From contig NZ_JACKTL010000027.1 in NCBI RefSeq assembly GCF_025822245.1, positions 62,001-126,000 of the forward strand: a DNA stretch of 64,000 nucleotides, written 5' to 3'. Origin of the DNA: Mycolicibacterium hodleri. Lineage in GTDB: Bacteria > Actinomycetota > Actinomycetes > Mycobacteriales > Mycobacteriaceae. The position numbers and the translations under genes are program-made. Below, one piece after another: positions 11,099 through 21,920 of the stretch; the first letter of the stretch is position 1, and every line of letters starts with the position of its first letter. The notes below the pieces were generated by a model. It had not been told where the DNA came from and did not search any database. It saw only the letters and a program-made list of their open reading frames with translations.

Positions 11099-12293
11099 GG
11101 CGACCGGTGACGATGATCCAGACCAGTGTGGTCAGCGATGCCGCGATGTAGACCAGTCCGGCCCACGCCAGGTACCAGGGCCTGCTGAAGTCCATGATGT
11201 TCGGCTGGGCCAGGGACAGCAGACTCGGAACGCTGACCACCATGAGCACCAGCCAGCCCCACCCGAGGATCTTGGCGCCCGGCTTGTCGCGCCATGGACC
11301 GTGAATCAGCCAGACCATCAGGGGAACCACCCATACCCAGTGGTGGATCCACGACACCGGCGCCGCCATCAGTCCCAGCAGCTGGACCACGAGCAGAGAA
11401 CCCAACCTGTCGCGTTCACCCGTGCCGGAACCCAGTGCCCGCCAAGCCAGTACGGTCAGCACCGCGGTGGCGGCGATCGCCACGATGACGAGCGAACGGG
11501 GACCGGCATCGTGTCCCACGATCCGCGAGATGCCACCCAACCACGACTGATTCCACGACGAACCGACGGGAAGAGTCCGGCCCGCCTCGATCATCTGCCC
11601 CGGAAAGTAGCGACTCGTGTCATCCCGAAACGCAAGGTAGGCCACTGCGACCGTGCCGAAGTACGCCACCGCCGAGAACGCCGCGGCGGCCCAGCGCCGC
11701 ATGCCGAGGAAGTAGAAACCGGTAGTCGCCGGCGTCAGCTTGATGCCGGCACCGACGCCGATCAGGAGGCCGGACACCCACCAGCGAGTGCTGTAGGCGG
11801 CGTAGAGCACGCCCAGCATGAGGAAGACGCCGACCTGTCCGGTCTGAAAGTTGCTCGCCACGGGTTCGAGCCACAGGGCTGCCGCGGTCCACACCATCGC
11901 GATTCGTCGACTGCCGCCGCCGAGGAAGCGCTGGCTGAGCCGCACCGATCCGTACACGGCCCCGATCTGCGCCACCTGCCAGAGAAAGGCGATCAGACCG
12001 AACGGCAGCAGATGCAGTGGGTAGAAGATGATCGCCGCGAAGGTGGGATAGGTGAACGCCAGGTGCTCGCCCTTGACCGGGTCGACGTAGAAGACGTCGT
12101 AGAGGGTGCCCGGGTGGTTCAGGGCCGCGCCGCCGATCACGTAGACGTGGAGGTCGAAGAAGAAGTCGCCGGTGACGAAGTAGGCACCCATCGTGGATGC
12201 GAGCCGCACAATGACGCTGATTGCCAACAAGATCGGCGCAAGTGTCTCGAGGCGGGTGAGGGCGGGGCGCACCCTCGTCTCCGTCTCCGCCAT
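11091..12293 (-). CDS. GT87 (DUF2029) glycosyltransferase, paralogue 2
   Basis: A 400-residue GT-C type membrane enzyme closely similar to its downstream neighbour. The first loop has [19 protein letters not shown] and [18 protein letters not shown], and internal blocks ([35 protein letters not shown]) recur in all three paralogues here. The ATG at 12293 (MAETETRV) gives a normal family length; in-frame codons upstream lack hydrophobic or family sequence. First gene of the two-gene unit, divergent from the acyltransferase gene. Probably transfers a hexose from a polyprenyl-phosphate donor on the outer face of the membrane. Confidence 0.88.
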   Translation of the reverse strand: MAETETRVRPALTRLETLAPILLAISVIVRLASTMGAYFVTGDFFFDLHVYVIGGAALNHPGTLYDVFYVDPVKGEHLAFTYPTFAAIIFYPLHLLPFGLIAFLWQVAQIGAVYGSVRLSQRFLGGGSRRIAMVWTAAALWLEPVASNFQTGQVGVFLMLGVLYAAYSTRWWVSGLLIGVGAGIKLTPATTGFYFLGMRRWAAAAFSAVAYFGTVAVAYLAFRDDTSRYFPGQMIEAGRTLPVGSSWNQSWLGGISRIVGHDAGPRSLVIVAIAATAVLTVLAWRALGSGTGERDRLGSLLVVQLLGLMAAPVSWIHHWVWVVPLMVWLIHGPWRDKPGAKILGWGWLVLMVVSVPSLLSLAQPNIMDFSRPWYLAWAGLVYIAASLTTLVWIIVTGRRV

Positions 12294-12671
12294 CACCGGG
12301 CGACTATAACAACGTTGGCGTTGCCGCCCCGGGTGAGCGCGCGTGCACCCCGGTGCCTGACGTCCGACGCCGACCGTGGCAACGATGCCCCCGACGGCGG
12401 TAACTGGCCGCGCGCCCAGCGGACCAGGGACCACGACTGAACGAATCCTGGAATTCGCAACGATGGCAAACACGATTCGCGGACCGATCACGCAATTCGC
12501 TATGCCACTTCGGATTTCGATTCGCACGTCGGTGCGAGGTTTCGGGTGTCCTGCACTGCCCGGTCGGTGACTTCCAGCCTCATTGCCTATAGTGAGGGCC
12601 GTCCGCCGTTTGCCGGGTCATGACACAGCGCCCGCTTCGAATTGCCGCACCGCGGAGATGGGATTCACACG
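12294..12671. promoter_or_regulatory. divergent intergenic region between GT87 paralogue 2 and acyltransferase
   Basis: No convincing gene. The plus strand contains a candidate -10, TATAGT (12588-12593) in the context TTGCCTATAGT, about 80 bases before the acyltransferase start; no good -35 is seen at 17-18 bases. The stretch around 12440-12540 is noticeably less GC-rich than flanking genes, as expected for a divergent promoter region. Confidence 0.4.
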
Positions 12672-14753
12672 GTGGTCGACCAGGAGACGACGACGCAGGC
12701 CGCGACGACGCGGTTGGTCGACGGGGGCGGCTACCGACCCGACATCGACGCGCTGCGAGCCGTCGCCATCGTCATCGTCGTCGCCTTCCATGCGGGCGTG
12801 CCCGGTTTCCGCGGTGGATTCACCGGGGTCGACGTGTTCTTCGTGATCTCGGGCTTCGTCATTCTGCGCAGCTTGACCGACGAGCGTGCCAGGACCGGAC
12901 ACGTCGGCTGGTGGGCGTTCTACGGCCGCCGCGTCCGTCGGCTAGCCCCAGCAGCACTCCTGATGATCGCGGTCACGACCGTCCTGAGCATGTTCGTGTT
13001 CAACCCCATCGGTGAGCAACAAGCAGTCGCCAAGGGCGCCATTGCGGCCGCGACGTCGACGTCGAACTTCTACTTGAGCATGTTCACGGGGGATTACTTC
13101 ACCCCCTCGTACCAACCGACGGTGTTCCTTCACACCTGGTCGTTGTCCGTCGAGGAGCAGTTCTACCTCGGCGTGCCGCTGCTGTTCCTGATCGCCGGAT
13201 TCCTCTGCCGCCGAGGAACTCGCGATCGACGGCGGGTCATGATCGCGTTGATCCTGCTGGTATGCGTGACCTCGCTGCTCTGCGCGGTCATTCTTGCGCG
13301 ATACTCCCCGACCCAGGCCTTCTACCTTCCCTTTGGTCGCGCCTACGAGCTCGGCATCGGCGCCATGCTGGCGGTGGTGAACCCGGCCCTCGGATCCACT
13401 CTGCTGCGCCGCATCGTGTGGTTCTCATCGGCCGTCGTCCTGGTGGGAGTCGTCGTCGTGGGCCTGCCGGAATACGGATATCCGGGCGCGTGGGCTTTGA
13501 TGCCCACGCTCGCGACGGCTGGAATGATCATGGCGCACATGACTTCTGCCGATCCGGGTGGGCGATTCGCGATGTCTCCTCCGGTCTTGGGCATCGGGAA
13601 GGTCTCCTACGGGTGGTACCTGTGGCACTGGCCGTTGCTGTCGATGCTGGCCACCTGGTATCTGCGCGAACCGCCCGTGTGGCTACGGGTGCTCGTGGTG
13701 CTCGTCGCATTGGGAATCGCGGTGGCCAGTTACCGCTTCTGGGAGCCGCGCTTCCGTACGCATTCCAGCTCACACGGCAGACGCACGGTGCTGACCGGGC
13801 TTCTCGCCATTGCACTGACCTGTGCGCTCGCACTCTGCTGCCTGCTGATCGCCGATCGGTGGTCCAGGGCCGAGGATTGGTCGGCCGCGTCGCATGCCAA
13901 GAACGACAGAGCCTTTCCCGAGCGGTGCTACCACACCGTGATGCTCCAGACGAGGTCCGAAGATCCCGTGTGCCCATTGGACGGCTTCGATCCTGCGCGA
14001 CCTTCCGTCGTGGTGTGGGGCGACTCCTTCGCCCAAGCGCTCATTCCCGGTGTGGTCAAGGCGGTCGACGGTCGACCGGTCAACGTGGTGGTCGCGAGCC
14101 GGGCCACCTGCCCGCCATACCTTTCGAGCGCCACGACACTGCCGAACATCCCACCTGGACTCGAGCGGACCCGCCTCGAGCTGTGTCAGGAGCACAACGC
14201 CACAGCGCTTCAGTGGGTGCTCGACGCCGCGAAGAACGGGCGGCCGGTTCGCGTCATCCTGGTGGCCAGGTGGCCCGCATACCAGGGCCGTCCAGAGCTC
14301 TACGGTGGGCAGGCGCAGGAGACTCACGACCTGATGGTGGCCAACGGCCCCTTGATGGAAGCCGGCACGCCGGCACTGCTGACGCGATTGGACCGGGCCG
14401 GAGTGGGGGTCGACCTGTTCGGCCTGTCTCCCGAGTTGGACCGGCCGGGACCCGAATGCGTCACCCGGCGGTGGAAGACCTTCACGTGTGACGTCAGCCG
14501 AGCCGCCGAGGAGCAGTACTGGCACGGCACCGCACAATGGTTCCAGCGACTGCACGCCACGCTCGGAGACCGGTCGCGGACCATCGATCCGATCGGCCTG
14601 ATCTGTGACGCGCAGCTGTGCAAAGCGGAACGGGACGGGATCGTGAACTTCATCGACACCGATCACCTCAGTGCGGCGGCCGTCGAAATGCTGTCGGGCC
14701 AAATCTCTCCGACGGTGGATGCCGTCTTGAGTTCGAGCGTCCCGCGAGCGTAG
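12672..14753 (+). CDS. acyltransferase 3 / SGNH fusion (OafA type)
   Basis: About 693 residues. The N-terminal half is an acyltransferase-3 membrane domain: RPDIDALRAVAIVIVVAFHAG with the conserved His, then GGFTGVDVFFVISGF and WSLSVEEQFYLGVPLL. A linker helix follows (LTGLLAIALTCALALCCLLI) and then a periplasmic SGNH domain with VVVWGDSFAQAL (near residue 448) and DTDHLS (near 662, the DxxH pair). Such fusions O-acylate cell-envelope glycans: the membrane part passes an acyl group outward and the SGNH part places it. Position between three GT87 genes suggests it modifies the same glycan. I favour the GTG at 12672; a TTG 10 codons earlier is possible. Confidence 0.9.
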   Translation: MVDQETTTQAATTRLVDGGGYRPDIDALRAVAIVIVVAFHAGVPGFRGGFTGVDVFFVISGFVILRSLTDERARTGHVGWWAFYGRRVRRLAPAALLMIAVTTVLSMFVFNPIGEQQAVAKGAIAAATSTSNFYLSMFTGDYFTPSYQPTVFLHTWSLSVEEQFYLGVPLLFLIAGFLCRRGTRDRRRVMIALILLVCVTSLLCAVILARYSPTQAFYLPFGRAYELGIGAMLAVVNPALGSTLLRRIVWFSSAVVLVGVVVVGLPEYGYPGAWALMPTLATAGMIMAHMTSADPGGRFAMSPPVLGIGKVSYGWYLWHWPLLSMLATWYLREPPVWLRVLVVLVALGIAVASYRFWEPRFRTHSSSHGRRTVLTGLLAIALTCALALCCLLIADRWSRAEDWSAASHAKNDRAFPERCYHTVMLQTRSEDPVCPLDGFDPARPSVVVWGDSFAQALIPGVVKAVDGRPVNVVVASRATCPPYLSSATTLPNIPPGLERTRLELCQEHNATALQWVLDAAKNGRPVRVILVARWPAYQGRPELYGGQAQETHDLMVANGPLMEAGTPALLTRLDRAGVGVDLFGLSPELDRPGPECVTRRWKTFTCDVSRAAEEQYWHGTAQWFQRLHATLGDRSRTIDPIGLICDAQLCKAERDGIVNFIDTDHLSAAAVEMLSGQISPTVDAVLSSSVPRA

Positions 14754-14833
14754 AGGCTCGATTCACATCGACGATTGCGATCGAAGTTGTTCGGATGGAA
14801 CGAATTTCGCTCTTGCCGTCACGGCCATGCCGG

Positions 14834-14853
14834 CACTGCGTCAGTGCGCAGTG
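14834..14853. terminator. hairpin between convergent acyltransferase and GT87 genes
   Basis: CACTGCG, six bases, CGCAGTG: a perfect 7-bp stem overlapping the stop codon of the minus-strand GT87 gene. It lies 80 bases past the acyltransferase stop. No T tract follows, which is common for mycobacterial terminators. Confidence 0.35.
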
Positions 14854-16133
14854 GTGACACTCTGGTGTCTTGACTGGCCCATCGGAATCGCCGCTGTCAG
14901 CGCGGCGTCACGACGGATGGCAACGGCAGTGGCCACGATCCATCCGAGCGTTGCCAAGGTCAACGCCGGGTAGACCAGTCCCGCCCACGCCTCATACCAG
15001 GGGCGGCTGATCTCCCACCGGTTCGTCTGAAGTTGTGCGAGTTGATTGGGTATCGCCGCGAAGGTCACGATGAGCCACGCCCACCACAAGACACGCGCCC
15101 CCGGCCTGTGAGACCACGGCCCGTGAAGGAGCCAGACCAGCAGAGGCACGAGCCAAACCCAGTGAGCCGTCCACGAAACCGGTGATGCGAGCAGACCAAA
15201 GAGCATGACCACCAGCAGCGAGCCAAGCTGATCGCGGTGTGCTGCGGCAGACCCCAGCGCCCACCATGCCGCCAATGACAGCACACCCGTCACACCGATC
15301 GCCACGATCAGGTGCGGGCTGGTGCCAGCGTCGTATCCGAGAACGCGCGCGATTCCACCCCGCCACGATTGGTTGTAATCGTTCCCGATCGTGAACAGGC
15401 CGTCCCGGCCGATGAAGTCTTCGAAGAAGAACCGGACTCTGTCTCCCGCCACGACGTACGACACCGCGAGGGTGGCCAAGAAGGCCACCGCCGAGAACGC
15501 CGCCGTCGCCCAGCGCCGTATCCCGACGAAGTACAGACCGGCGATCGCGGGCGTCAGCTTGATCCCTGCGCCCAAACCCACCAATAGGCCGGACAGCCAC
15601 CACCGCTTGGAATGGGCCGCATACATCACGAGAAGCATCAGGAACACGCCGATCGTGGCGTGCTTGACGTTGCCGACGATGGGCTCCAACCACAGCGCCC
15701 CTGCAGTCCACAGCATCGCGGTGCGCTTGTCGGCCACACCCATCATCTGCTGGCAGAGACGGACCACTGCGTAGACGCCCGCGATCACTCCCACCCGCCA
15801 AGCCAACGCCACCAGCCAGAACGGGACGAAGTGCAGCGGATAGAGGACCATGGCCGCGAAGGGCGGATAGACGAACGGCATGGTTTCGCCGTGGGCGGGA
15901 TCGAGATAGGCGACGTCGTAGAGAGCACTCGGATTGTCCAGTGCGGCCCCGCCGAGCACGTAGATGTGCAAGTCGATCGGATCGGTGAACGTACTGATCA
16001 CCACGGAGGCGACCGCACTCACGGCCAACAACCACGGCGCCACGGCCTGCCATCGTGAGACACGCAAGCCGTCCAGTGCGATCGCCAGGCCCCATGGTCC
16101 GACGTGCGTGCGACTAACCATGGCTGCCATCAC
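14841..16133 (-). CDS. GT87 (DUF2029) glycosyltransferase, paralogue 3
   Basis: Third GT-C paralogue, 430 residues or slightly fewer (Met codons at 16133, 16130 and 16121). First loop PIDLHIYVLGGAALDNPSAL, then [19 protein letters not shown]. Later blocks are shared with the two paralogues on the other side of the acyltransferase gene ([38 protein letters not shown]). The catalytic-type Asp is retained. The repeated ISRPWYEAWAGLVYPALTL motif before the last helix is common to all three, which points to tandem duplication within this locus. Convergent with the acyltransferase gene. Confidence 0.88.
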   Translation of the reverse strand: MMAAMVSRTHVGPWGLAIALDGLRVSRWQAVAPWLLAVSAVASVVISTFTDPIDLHIYVLGGAALDNPSALYDVAYLDPAHGETMPFVYPPFAAMVLYPLHFVPFWLVALAWRVGVIAGVYAVVRLCQQMMGVADKRTAMLWTAGALWLEPIVGNVKHATIGVFLMLLVMYAAHSKRWWLSGLLVGLGAGIKLTPAIAGLYFVGIRRWATAAFSAVAFLATLAVSYVVAGDRVRFFFEDFIGRDGLFTIGNDYNQSWRGGIARVLGYDAGTSPHLIVAIGVTGVLSLAAWWALGSAAAHRDQLGSLLVVMLFGLLASPVSWTAHWVWLVPLLVWLLHGPWSHRPGARVLWWAWLIVTFAAIPNQLAQLQTNRWEISRPWYEAWAGLVYPALTLATLGWIVATAVAIRRDAALTAAIPMGQSRHQSVTTAH

Positions 16134-16785
16134 GAGACATTGCGACTTTGTCTTCGTCCCCGGTCGACTTAGTCGTCACCATTCATCCCCCCACCACCGG
16201 CCCTCCCCGCGGGCTTACACGACGCGCATCAATTTAACTGCTCGGCGGAATTCGCGCATGCCATCCGCTAGATCGCAAACAGGTTCAGGCACTTGAGGTT
16301 TGGCCGCACGTCGGACCGTGCGCGACATTTCCGAAATCATTCGCGTTTGGCAAACCAGCGCGCCGAAAATGAAATCTGGGAGCTCGACGATTTCTGAGAC
16401 AATGGCCTAAAATTTAGCGAACACGCGCAATCGAATTTCGTACCTTTAGTCGGTATGCACGCACCCGAATCGGGGTGCTCAGCCCGCGCCGAAATTGCGG
16501 GTGGAAACGTCTGCGAACGGCGTTGACCAGCCCGACGCCCGACGGGCCAACCCCACACTCCGGTCGCCACCAGGAACACCACCGGCGCGGTGAGCACCGG
16601 TGAGACCGCTCCGGCGCGGCGAACCCGCAACCATCCCGGTACGCGGTTGAGGAAGGCCGACGCCCTTGCCGGCGCCAGCAAGTACCCGATGCATGGGATT
16701 TCGGCGAAGGGGAACGACCCGGGGGCGTACACGGCCGGACCCCGCGGCGAGGAGACCTCGCCGGGACCGCGCGCTCGGCGTTGCC
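16134..16785. other. 652-base stretch without an intact gene, AT-richer than its surroundings
   Basis: From about 16200 to 16480 the DNA is clearly less GC-rich than neighbouring genes, with runs such as ATTTAACT, AAAATGAAAT and TAAAATTTAG. No reading frame here has mycobacterial codon character or a recognisable motif. The part nearest hspR contains the possible gene remnant listed separately. The AT-rich half may hold the promoter of GT87 paralogue 3, but no clear -35/-10 pair is visible. Confidence 0.5.
16547..16732 (-). pseudogene. possible C-terminal remnant of a GAP-family membrane protein
   Basis: The minus-strand frame reads GSFPFAEIPCIGYLLAPARA, followed by FLNRVPGWLRVRRAGAV and a hydrophobic VLTAPVVFLVATGVWGW. 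This follows the end pattern of GAP/Sap-family proteins: a helix, P-GYL-AP-RA, a short amphipathic segment with WL, then a final helix. No initiation region or earlier helices are found upstream, where the hspR 3' end lies, and the frame runs on into AT-rich DNA. I read it as a decayed fragment; chance similarity in a hydrophobic frame is the alternative. Confidence 0.35.
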
Positions 16786-17166
16786 CTAGCGGGCGCCCTT
16801 GCGCGGCTGCCAGACCACCAGGGCCGTGCTCTTGGGCACGACGGCCAGGTCGCGGCGTTGGTTGGCCCGCAGCCGCTCCATCTCGTCGGCCATCTCACTC
16901 ATCCGGGACCGCAGCGCCTCGACCTGGTTGGTCAGCTCGATGATGCGCTTGATGCCGGCGAGGTTGACGCCCTCGTCCTGTGACAGTCGCTGCACCTCTC
17001 GGAGCAGGTCGACGTCACGCTCGGAATAGCGCCGGCCGCCGCCGGAGCTACGCTGCGGACTGACCAGCCCGAGCCGGTCGTAGGTCCGCAGCGTCTGGGC
17101 GTGCATGCCCGCAAGCTCCGCGGCGACCGAGATCAGGAAGGTGCGCGCGTCGTCCTTCTTGCTCAT
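16786..17166 (-). CDS. hspR: heat-shock repressor HspR (MerR family)
   Basis: A 126-residue MerR-type regulator that binds HAIR operators, with DnaK as co-repressor in the actinobacterial model. It has the winged helix-turn-helix FLISVAAELAGMHAQTLRTY, then DRLGLVSPQRSSGGGRRYSE, the family linker DVDLLREVQRLSQDEGVNLAG, a coiled coil (about residues 70-105) and a basic tail. The ATG at 17166 overlaps the dnaJ stop (TGATG), so it is the last gene of dnaK-grpE-dnaJ-hspR. Targets visible here are the HAIR-type sites before dnaK and clpB. Confidence 0.96.
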   Translation of the reverse strand: MSKKDDARTFLISVAAELAGMHAQTLRTYDRLGLVSPQRSSGGGRRYSERDVDLLREVQRLSQDEGVNLAGIKRIIELTNQVEALRSRMSEMADEMERLRANQRRDLAVVPKSTALVVWQPRKGAR

Positions 17167-18344
17167 CACGCACCGTTCCATCCGGCCCGCGGGTCGAACC
17201 CGCTTGCCCGCTCGGCCTTGGCGTAGGCCTCGAGTGCCTCGGCGGCCTCGCCCTCGACGTTCGGGGGAACCGCGACCTTCACGGTGACCAACAGATCACC
17301 GTGACCGCCCGCGCGCTTGGGCACGCCGCGACCACGGACCCGAAGGATGCGTCCGTCGGACGTTCCCTTGGGCACCCGGACCCCGACCTTGCCTTCCAGC
17401 GTCGGCACCGAAAGCGTTGTGCCAAGGGCGAGTTCGTGGAAGCTGACCGGAACCGTCACGGTCAGGTCGTCCCCCGTCCTGCCGAACACCTTGTCGGGCC
17501 GCACGTGCACGGTGACGAACAGGTCACCCGACGGGGCGCCCCGCAGGCCCGCCTCGCCTTGCCCGGCGAGCCGGATGCGTTGGCCGTCCTCGACACCGGG
17601 TGGGATCCGCACGTTGATGGTGCGGGTCCGGGTCGTGGCGCCCTTGCCGCCGCACTCCTCGCACGGCTCCTCGATGATCGAGCCGGTGCCGCGGCACTCG
17701 GTGCACGGCTCGGAGAAGCCGAAGGCACCCTGATTGCGGTTGACCACGCCCGCACCGTTGCAGTTCGGGCACACCTTGGGGCTGGTGCCCGGGCGCGCAC
17801 CGCTGCCGTGGCAGTTGGTGCACGGCGCCGGGCTGGTCAGCCGCAGCGGCATCGCGACGCCCTTGGTGGCCTCGAGGAACGACAGTTCGGTCTCGGTCTC
17901 CAGGTCGTTGCCCCGGCGTGGCCGGCTGGGCCGCGGCTGTTGTGCGCCGCGACCGAACAGCCCACCGAACAGGTCGCCGATGTTGGCGCCACCCGTTTGA
18001 GGGGCCGCGTCGAAGAGGTCGCCGAGGTTGAATTCGACGCCCTCGCCGCCGAAGCCGCCGAAGTTGCCGCCGCCACCGCCGCCGTTGAACCGACGACCGC
18101 CGCCGTTGGCGAAGAGCCGACGGGTCTCGTCGTACTCCTTGCGCTTGGCCTTGTCCAAGAGGACGTCCTTGGCCTCGCCGACGGCCTTGTACCGCTCTTC
18201 GGCCTTGGGGTCGTTCGGGTTGCGGTCGGGGTGGTTCTCCGCCATCAACTTGCGGGCGACACTCTTGATTTCGCTGTCGCTGGCATCGGAGGAGACGCCG
18301 AGCTCTTTGTAGAAGTCCTTCTCAACCCATTCGCGCTGGACCAT
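17166..18344 (-). CDS. dnaJ: chaperone DnaJ (DnaJ1 type)
   Basis: A 392-residue type I Hsp40. It has a J domain with HPD in MAENHPDRNP (near residue 38), a long Gly/Phe-rich linker (about 80-130), four zinc-binding CxxCxGxG repeats (CTNCHGSG, CPNCNGAG, CTECRGTG, CEECGGKG; about 162-228) and the C-terminal substrate domains. It stimulates DnaK ATPase and delivers clients. The start MVQREWVEKDFY matches the mycobacterial DnaJ1 N-terminus. It begins 35 bases after grpE. Confidence 0.97.
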   Translation of the reverse strand: MVQREWVEKDFYKELGVSSDASDSEIKSVARKLMAENHPDRNPNDPKAEERYKAVGEAKDVLLDKAKRKEYDETRRLFANGGGRRFNGGGGGGNFGGFGGEGVEFNLGDLFDAAPQTGGANIGDLFGGLFGRGAQQPRPSRPRRGNDLETETELSFLEATKGVAMPLRLTSPAPCTNCHGSGARPGTSPKVCPNCNGAGVVNRNQGAFGFSEPCTECRGTGSIIEEPCEECGGKGATTRTRTINVRIPPGVEDGQRIRLAGQGEAGLRGAPSGDLFVTVHVRPDKVFGRTGDDLTVTVPVSFHELALGTTLSVPTLEGKVGVRVPKGTSDGRILRVRGRGVPKRAGGHGDLLVTVKVAVPPNVEGEAAEALEAYAKAERASGFDPRAGWNGA

Positions 18345-18379
18345 GCTGCGTCACCTCCCTTCCTGCCAGTCCTGTGAAT

Positions 18380-19002
18380 CTAGTGATCTGATTGTGAATT
18401 CTCGTTGCCGTTCGGTGCGTTGTGAGCGTTCGACACGTCGTTCGTGTCGGGAACGTCGACCGAGTCGACCACCCCGACCATCGCGTGCCGCAGCACCGGG
18501 CCGTCGCCGAGGCGGTAGCCCTGACGCATCACGGTGCCGATCACGGGGTTGCTTCCGTCGCCGTCGTGCTGCACGGCCTCGTGCAGGGACGGGTCGAAGG
18601 GGTCGCCCTCGACGCCGAACGGCACCAGTCCGATGGCCTGCAGCGCTGCGGTGAGCTTGTCGGCCACCGACTTCAGCGGGCCGGACTCCAGGTCACCGTG
18701 GCGCCGCGCGCGCTCGAGATCGTCGAGCACGGGCAGCAACTGGGTGGCCGCGAAGGCCTTGCCCCGTTCGGACGCCGACTGTTCCTGCCGGACGGATCGC
18801 TTGCGGTAGTTGTCGTATTCCGCCTTGACGCGTTGCAGCGTCGCCTTGAGCTCGGCGGCCTCGTCCGTTTCGGGCGCCGGGTCCGGCGTCGACCCACTGG
18901 GGGCCGACGCCGAATCCGCGTTCTCACGTACTGCACCCGTGTCGGGATCGACGCGCCGTTTGTCGGTGATGGTCACCGGCTCGTGCGGATCGTTCTCCTG
19001 GG

Positions 19003-19006
<4 letters not shown>
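18380..19006 (-). CDS. grpE: nucleotide exchange factor GrpE
   Basis: A 208-residue GrpE that releases ADP from DnaK. The acidic, disordered N-terminus (about 1-50) is followed by the long helix with [20 protein letters not shown] and the beta domain with [18 protein letters not shown] and the family ending [17 protein letters not shown]. The GTG start overlaps the dnaK stop codon as GTGA, indicating coupled translation. The C-terminal 25 residues are Asn/Asp-rich. Confidence 0.97.
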
Positions 19007-20862
<1,856 letters not shown>

Positions 20863-20897
20863 AGTTACTGCCTCCTGTATAGAAAAACGTTCTGGGG

Positions 20898-20918
20898 TCT
20901 GAGTGGACCGCGCTCAAG
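20898..20918. promoter_or_regulatory. second, weaker HAIR-type site before dnaK
   Basis: TCTGAGT, 7 bases, GCTCAAG: 11 of 14 positions of CTTGAGT-N7-ACTCAAG. It is 35 bases downstream of the stronger site, between the promoter and the dnaK start. Multiple HAIR copies before dnaK operons are known in actinobacteria. Confidence 0.45.
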
Positions 20919-20952
20919 CTTGCCCTCCGCGGCTGCGGTGTGTCAAGCGAGA

Positions 20953-20973
20953 GTTGAGCCTGAGTCACTCAAG
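20953..20973. promoter_or_regulatory. HAIR-type HspR operator before dnaK
   Basis: GTTGAGC, 7 bases, ACTCAAG: 12 of 14 consensus bases, with a perfect right half. It lies just downstream of the predicted start of transcription from the GGAAT-N18-GTT promoter, so bound HspR would block the operon. Confidence 0.8.
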
Positions 20974-20987
20974 TTGTCGAATGGGTC

Positions 20988-21013
20988 AACCGGGCGGGTG
21001 CGGGATTCATTCC
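20988..21013 (-). promoter_or_regulatory. sigma-H/E-like promoter of the dnaK operon
   Basis: On the minus strand GGAAT (21013-21009), 18 bases, GTT (20990-20988). The spacing equals that before clpB. The transcript would begin near 20980, giving a leader of about 120 bases that carries both HAIR-type sites. Confidence 0.45.
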
Positions 21014-21036
21014 CGGGGGCCGACGGGGGCCCGACG

Positions 21037-21807
21037 TCACATACGTCGCGGCGTGACCGGCGACTGCGACCGCACGTGCAGGCGGGTGCGGTCGGCCCGG
21101 AACAGGTCGACCGAGTACTCGACCGCCCGGCCCAACTGGTCGTACCCGGTGCGCTCGAGTTTGAGCACGGGCGTGCCCGCCGGCTGATTCAGCAGCGCGC
21201 CCTCGGGCGACGACAGGGTGGCGATCTCGATGGATTCGTCGGCGACGCAGATCTGCACGCCGAATTGTGCGCGCAGCGTGCGGTACACCGACTTCATCTC
21301 CGTGCCGAGCAGGTCGACGAGTTCGGCGCGCAGGTACATCCGCTCCAGCGACAGCGTCTCACCGTCGGCATGCCGCAGCCGTTGCAACGCGACCACCCGG
21401 CCGTCCTCGGCGAGCCCGAGGGCACGGGCGACCCGCGCCGACGCCGGCACCAGAGCCGACGAGATGACGGTGGTGCCGTCGCGAAATCCCTGTTCGTGCA
21501 GGATCTCTGGGATGCCCTTCACCGTGTTCAGGCTGCGCAGGATGCCGTGGCCGTGGCACAGCGGTCGCGAGCCCTCCAGGGCGGCCTGCGGCGACACCCC
21601 GGTGAGGTAGGCACCACCGGCGCGGCCCCGCACCCGGCGGATCACCTGGTCTTCCTCGAGCCGGTCCAGCGCCTTGCGCACCGTGGTCCGCGACGTCTCG
21701 AGCCGCTGCGCGAGGTCTCGTTCGGTGGGCAGTCTGGACTCACCGCGTTCGGCGAGTTCCCCGGCCAGCCGCACCAACGCCTCGTGCGCGTGCTCGAGAA
21801 GGAGCAT
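21037..21807 (-). CDS. GntR-family regulator (HutC/UTRA type)
   Basis: A 256-residue repressor-type protein. The N-terminal winged helix has SRLPTERDLAQRLETSRTTVRKALDRLEEDQVIRRVRGRAGGAYL, interrupted here only by spacing, followed by a UTRA effector domain ending PVLKLERTGYDQLGRAVEYS. The UTRA fold binds small metabolites, often amino-acid, sugar or amine derivatives. I take the ATG at 21807 (MLLLEHAHEAL); nine in-frame codons upstream do not fit. It is divergent from the 21921-29113 operon across a 113-base gap, which is the usual arrangement for local control. Downstream on the same strand lies the dnaK promoter. Confidence 0.9.
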   Translation of the reverse strand: MLLLEHAHEALVRLAGELAERGESRLPTERDLAQRLETSRTTVRKALDRLEEDQVIRRVRGRAGGAYLTGVSPQAALEGSRPLCHGHGILRSLNTVKGIPEILHEQGFRDGTTVISSALVPASARVARALGLAEDGRVVALQRLRHADGETLSLERMYLRAELVDLLGTEMKSVYRTLRAQFGVQICVADESIEIATLSSPEGALLNQPAGTPVLKLERTGYDQLGRAVEYSVDLFRADRTRLHVRSQSPVTPRRM

Positions 21808-21895
21808 GGCGGAACGATACCCACAACGGGCCACCCGGGCACGGGCCGATCGAGCTTGTTACACGCGCTTAACGTGCGACGAGACGAACCAGAAA

Positions 21896-21905
21896 TGGTC
21901 TAGCC
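21896..21905. promoter_or_regulatory. candidate operator of the GntR/UTRA regulator
   Basis: TGGTCTAGCC resembles the left two-thirds of the TGGTCTAGACCA-type palindrome bound by HutC/DasR-subfamily regulators. It sits 15 bases before the first operon gene, overlapping the likely ribosome-binding region. The right half is not conserved, so this is weak. Confidence 0.3.
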
Positions 21906-21920
21906 GCATCCTCGGAGATC

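Noticed and set aside
16590..16943. Plus-strand frame over the hspR 3' end
   Set aside because: It is antisense to the well-supported HspR coiled coil and has no recognisable sequence.
20898..20980. A housekeeping TTGACA promoter for dnaK near the HAIR-type sites
   Set aside because: A TTGACA is visible on the minus strand, but 17 bases downstream the sequence is GCAAGC, not a credible -10.
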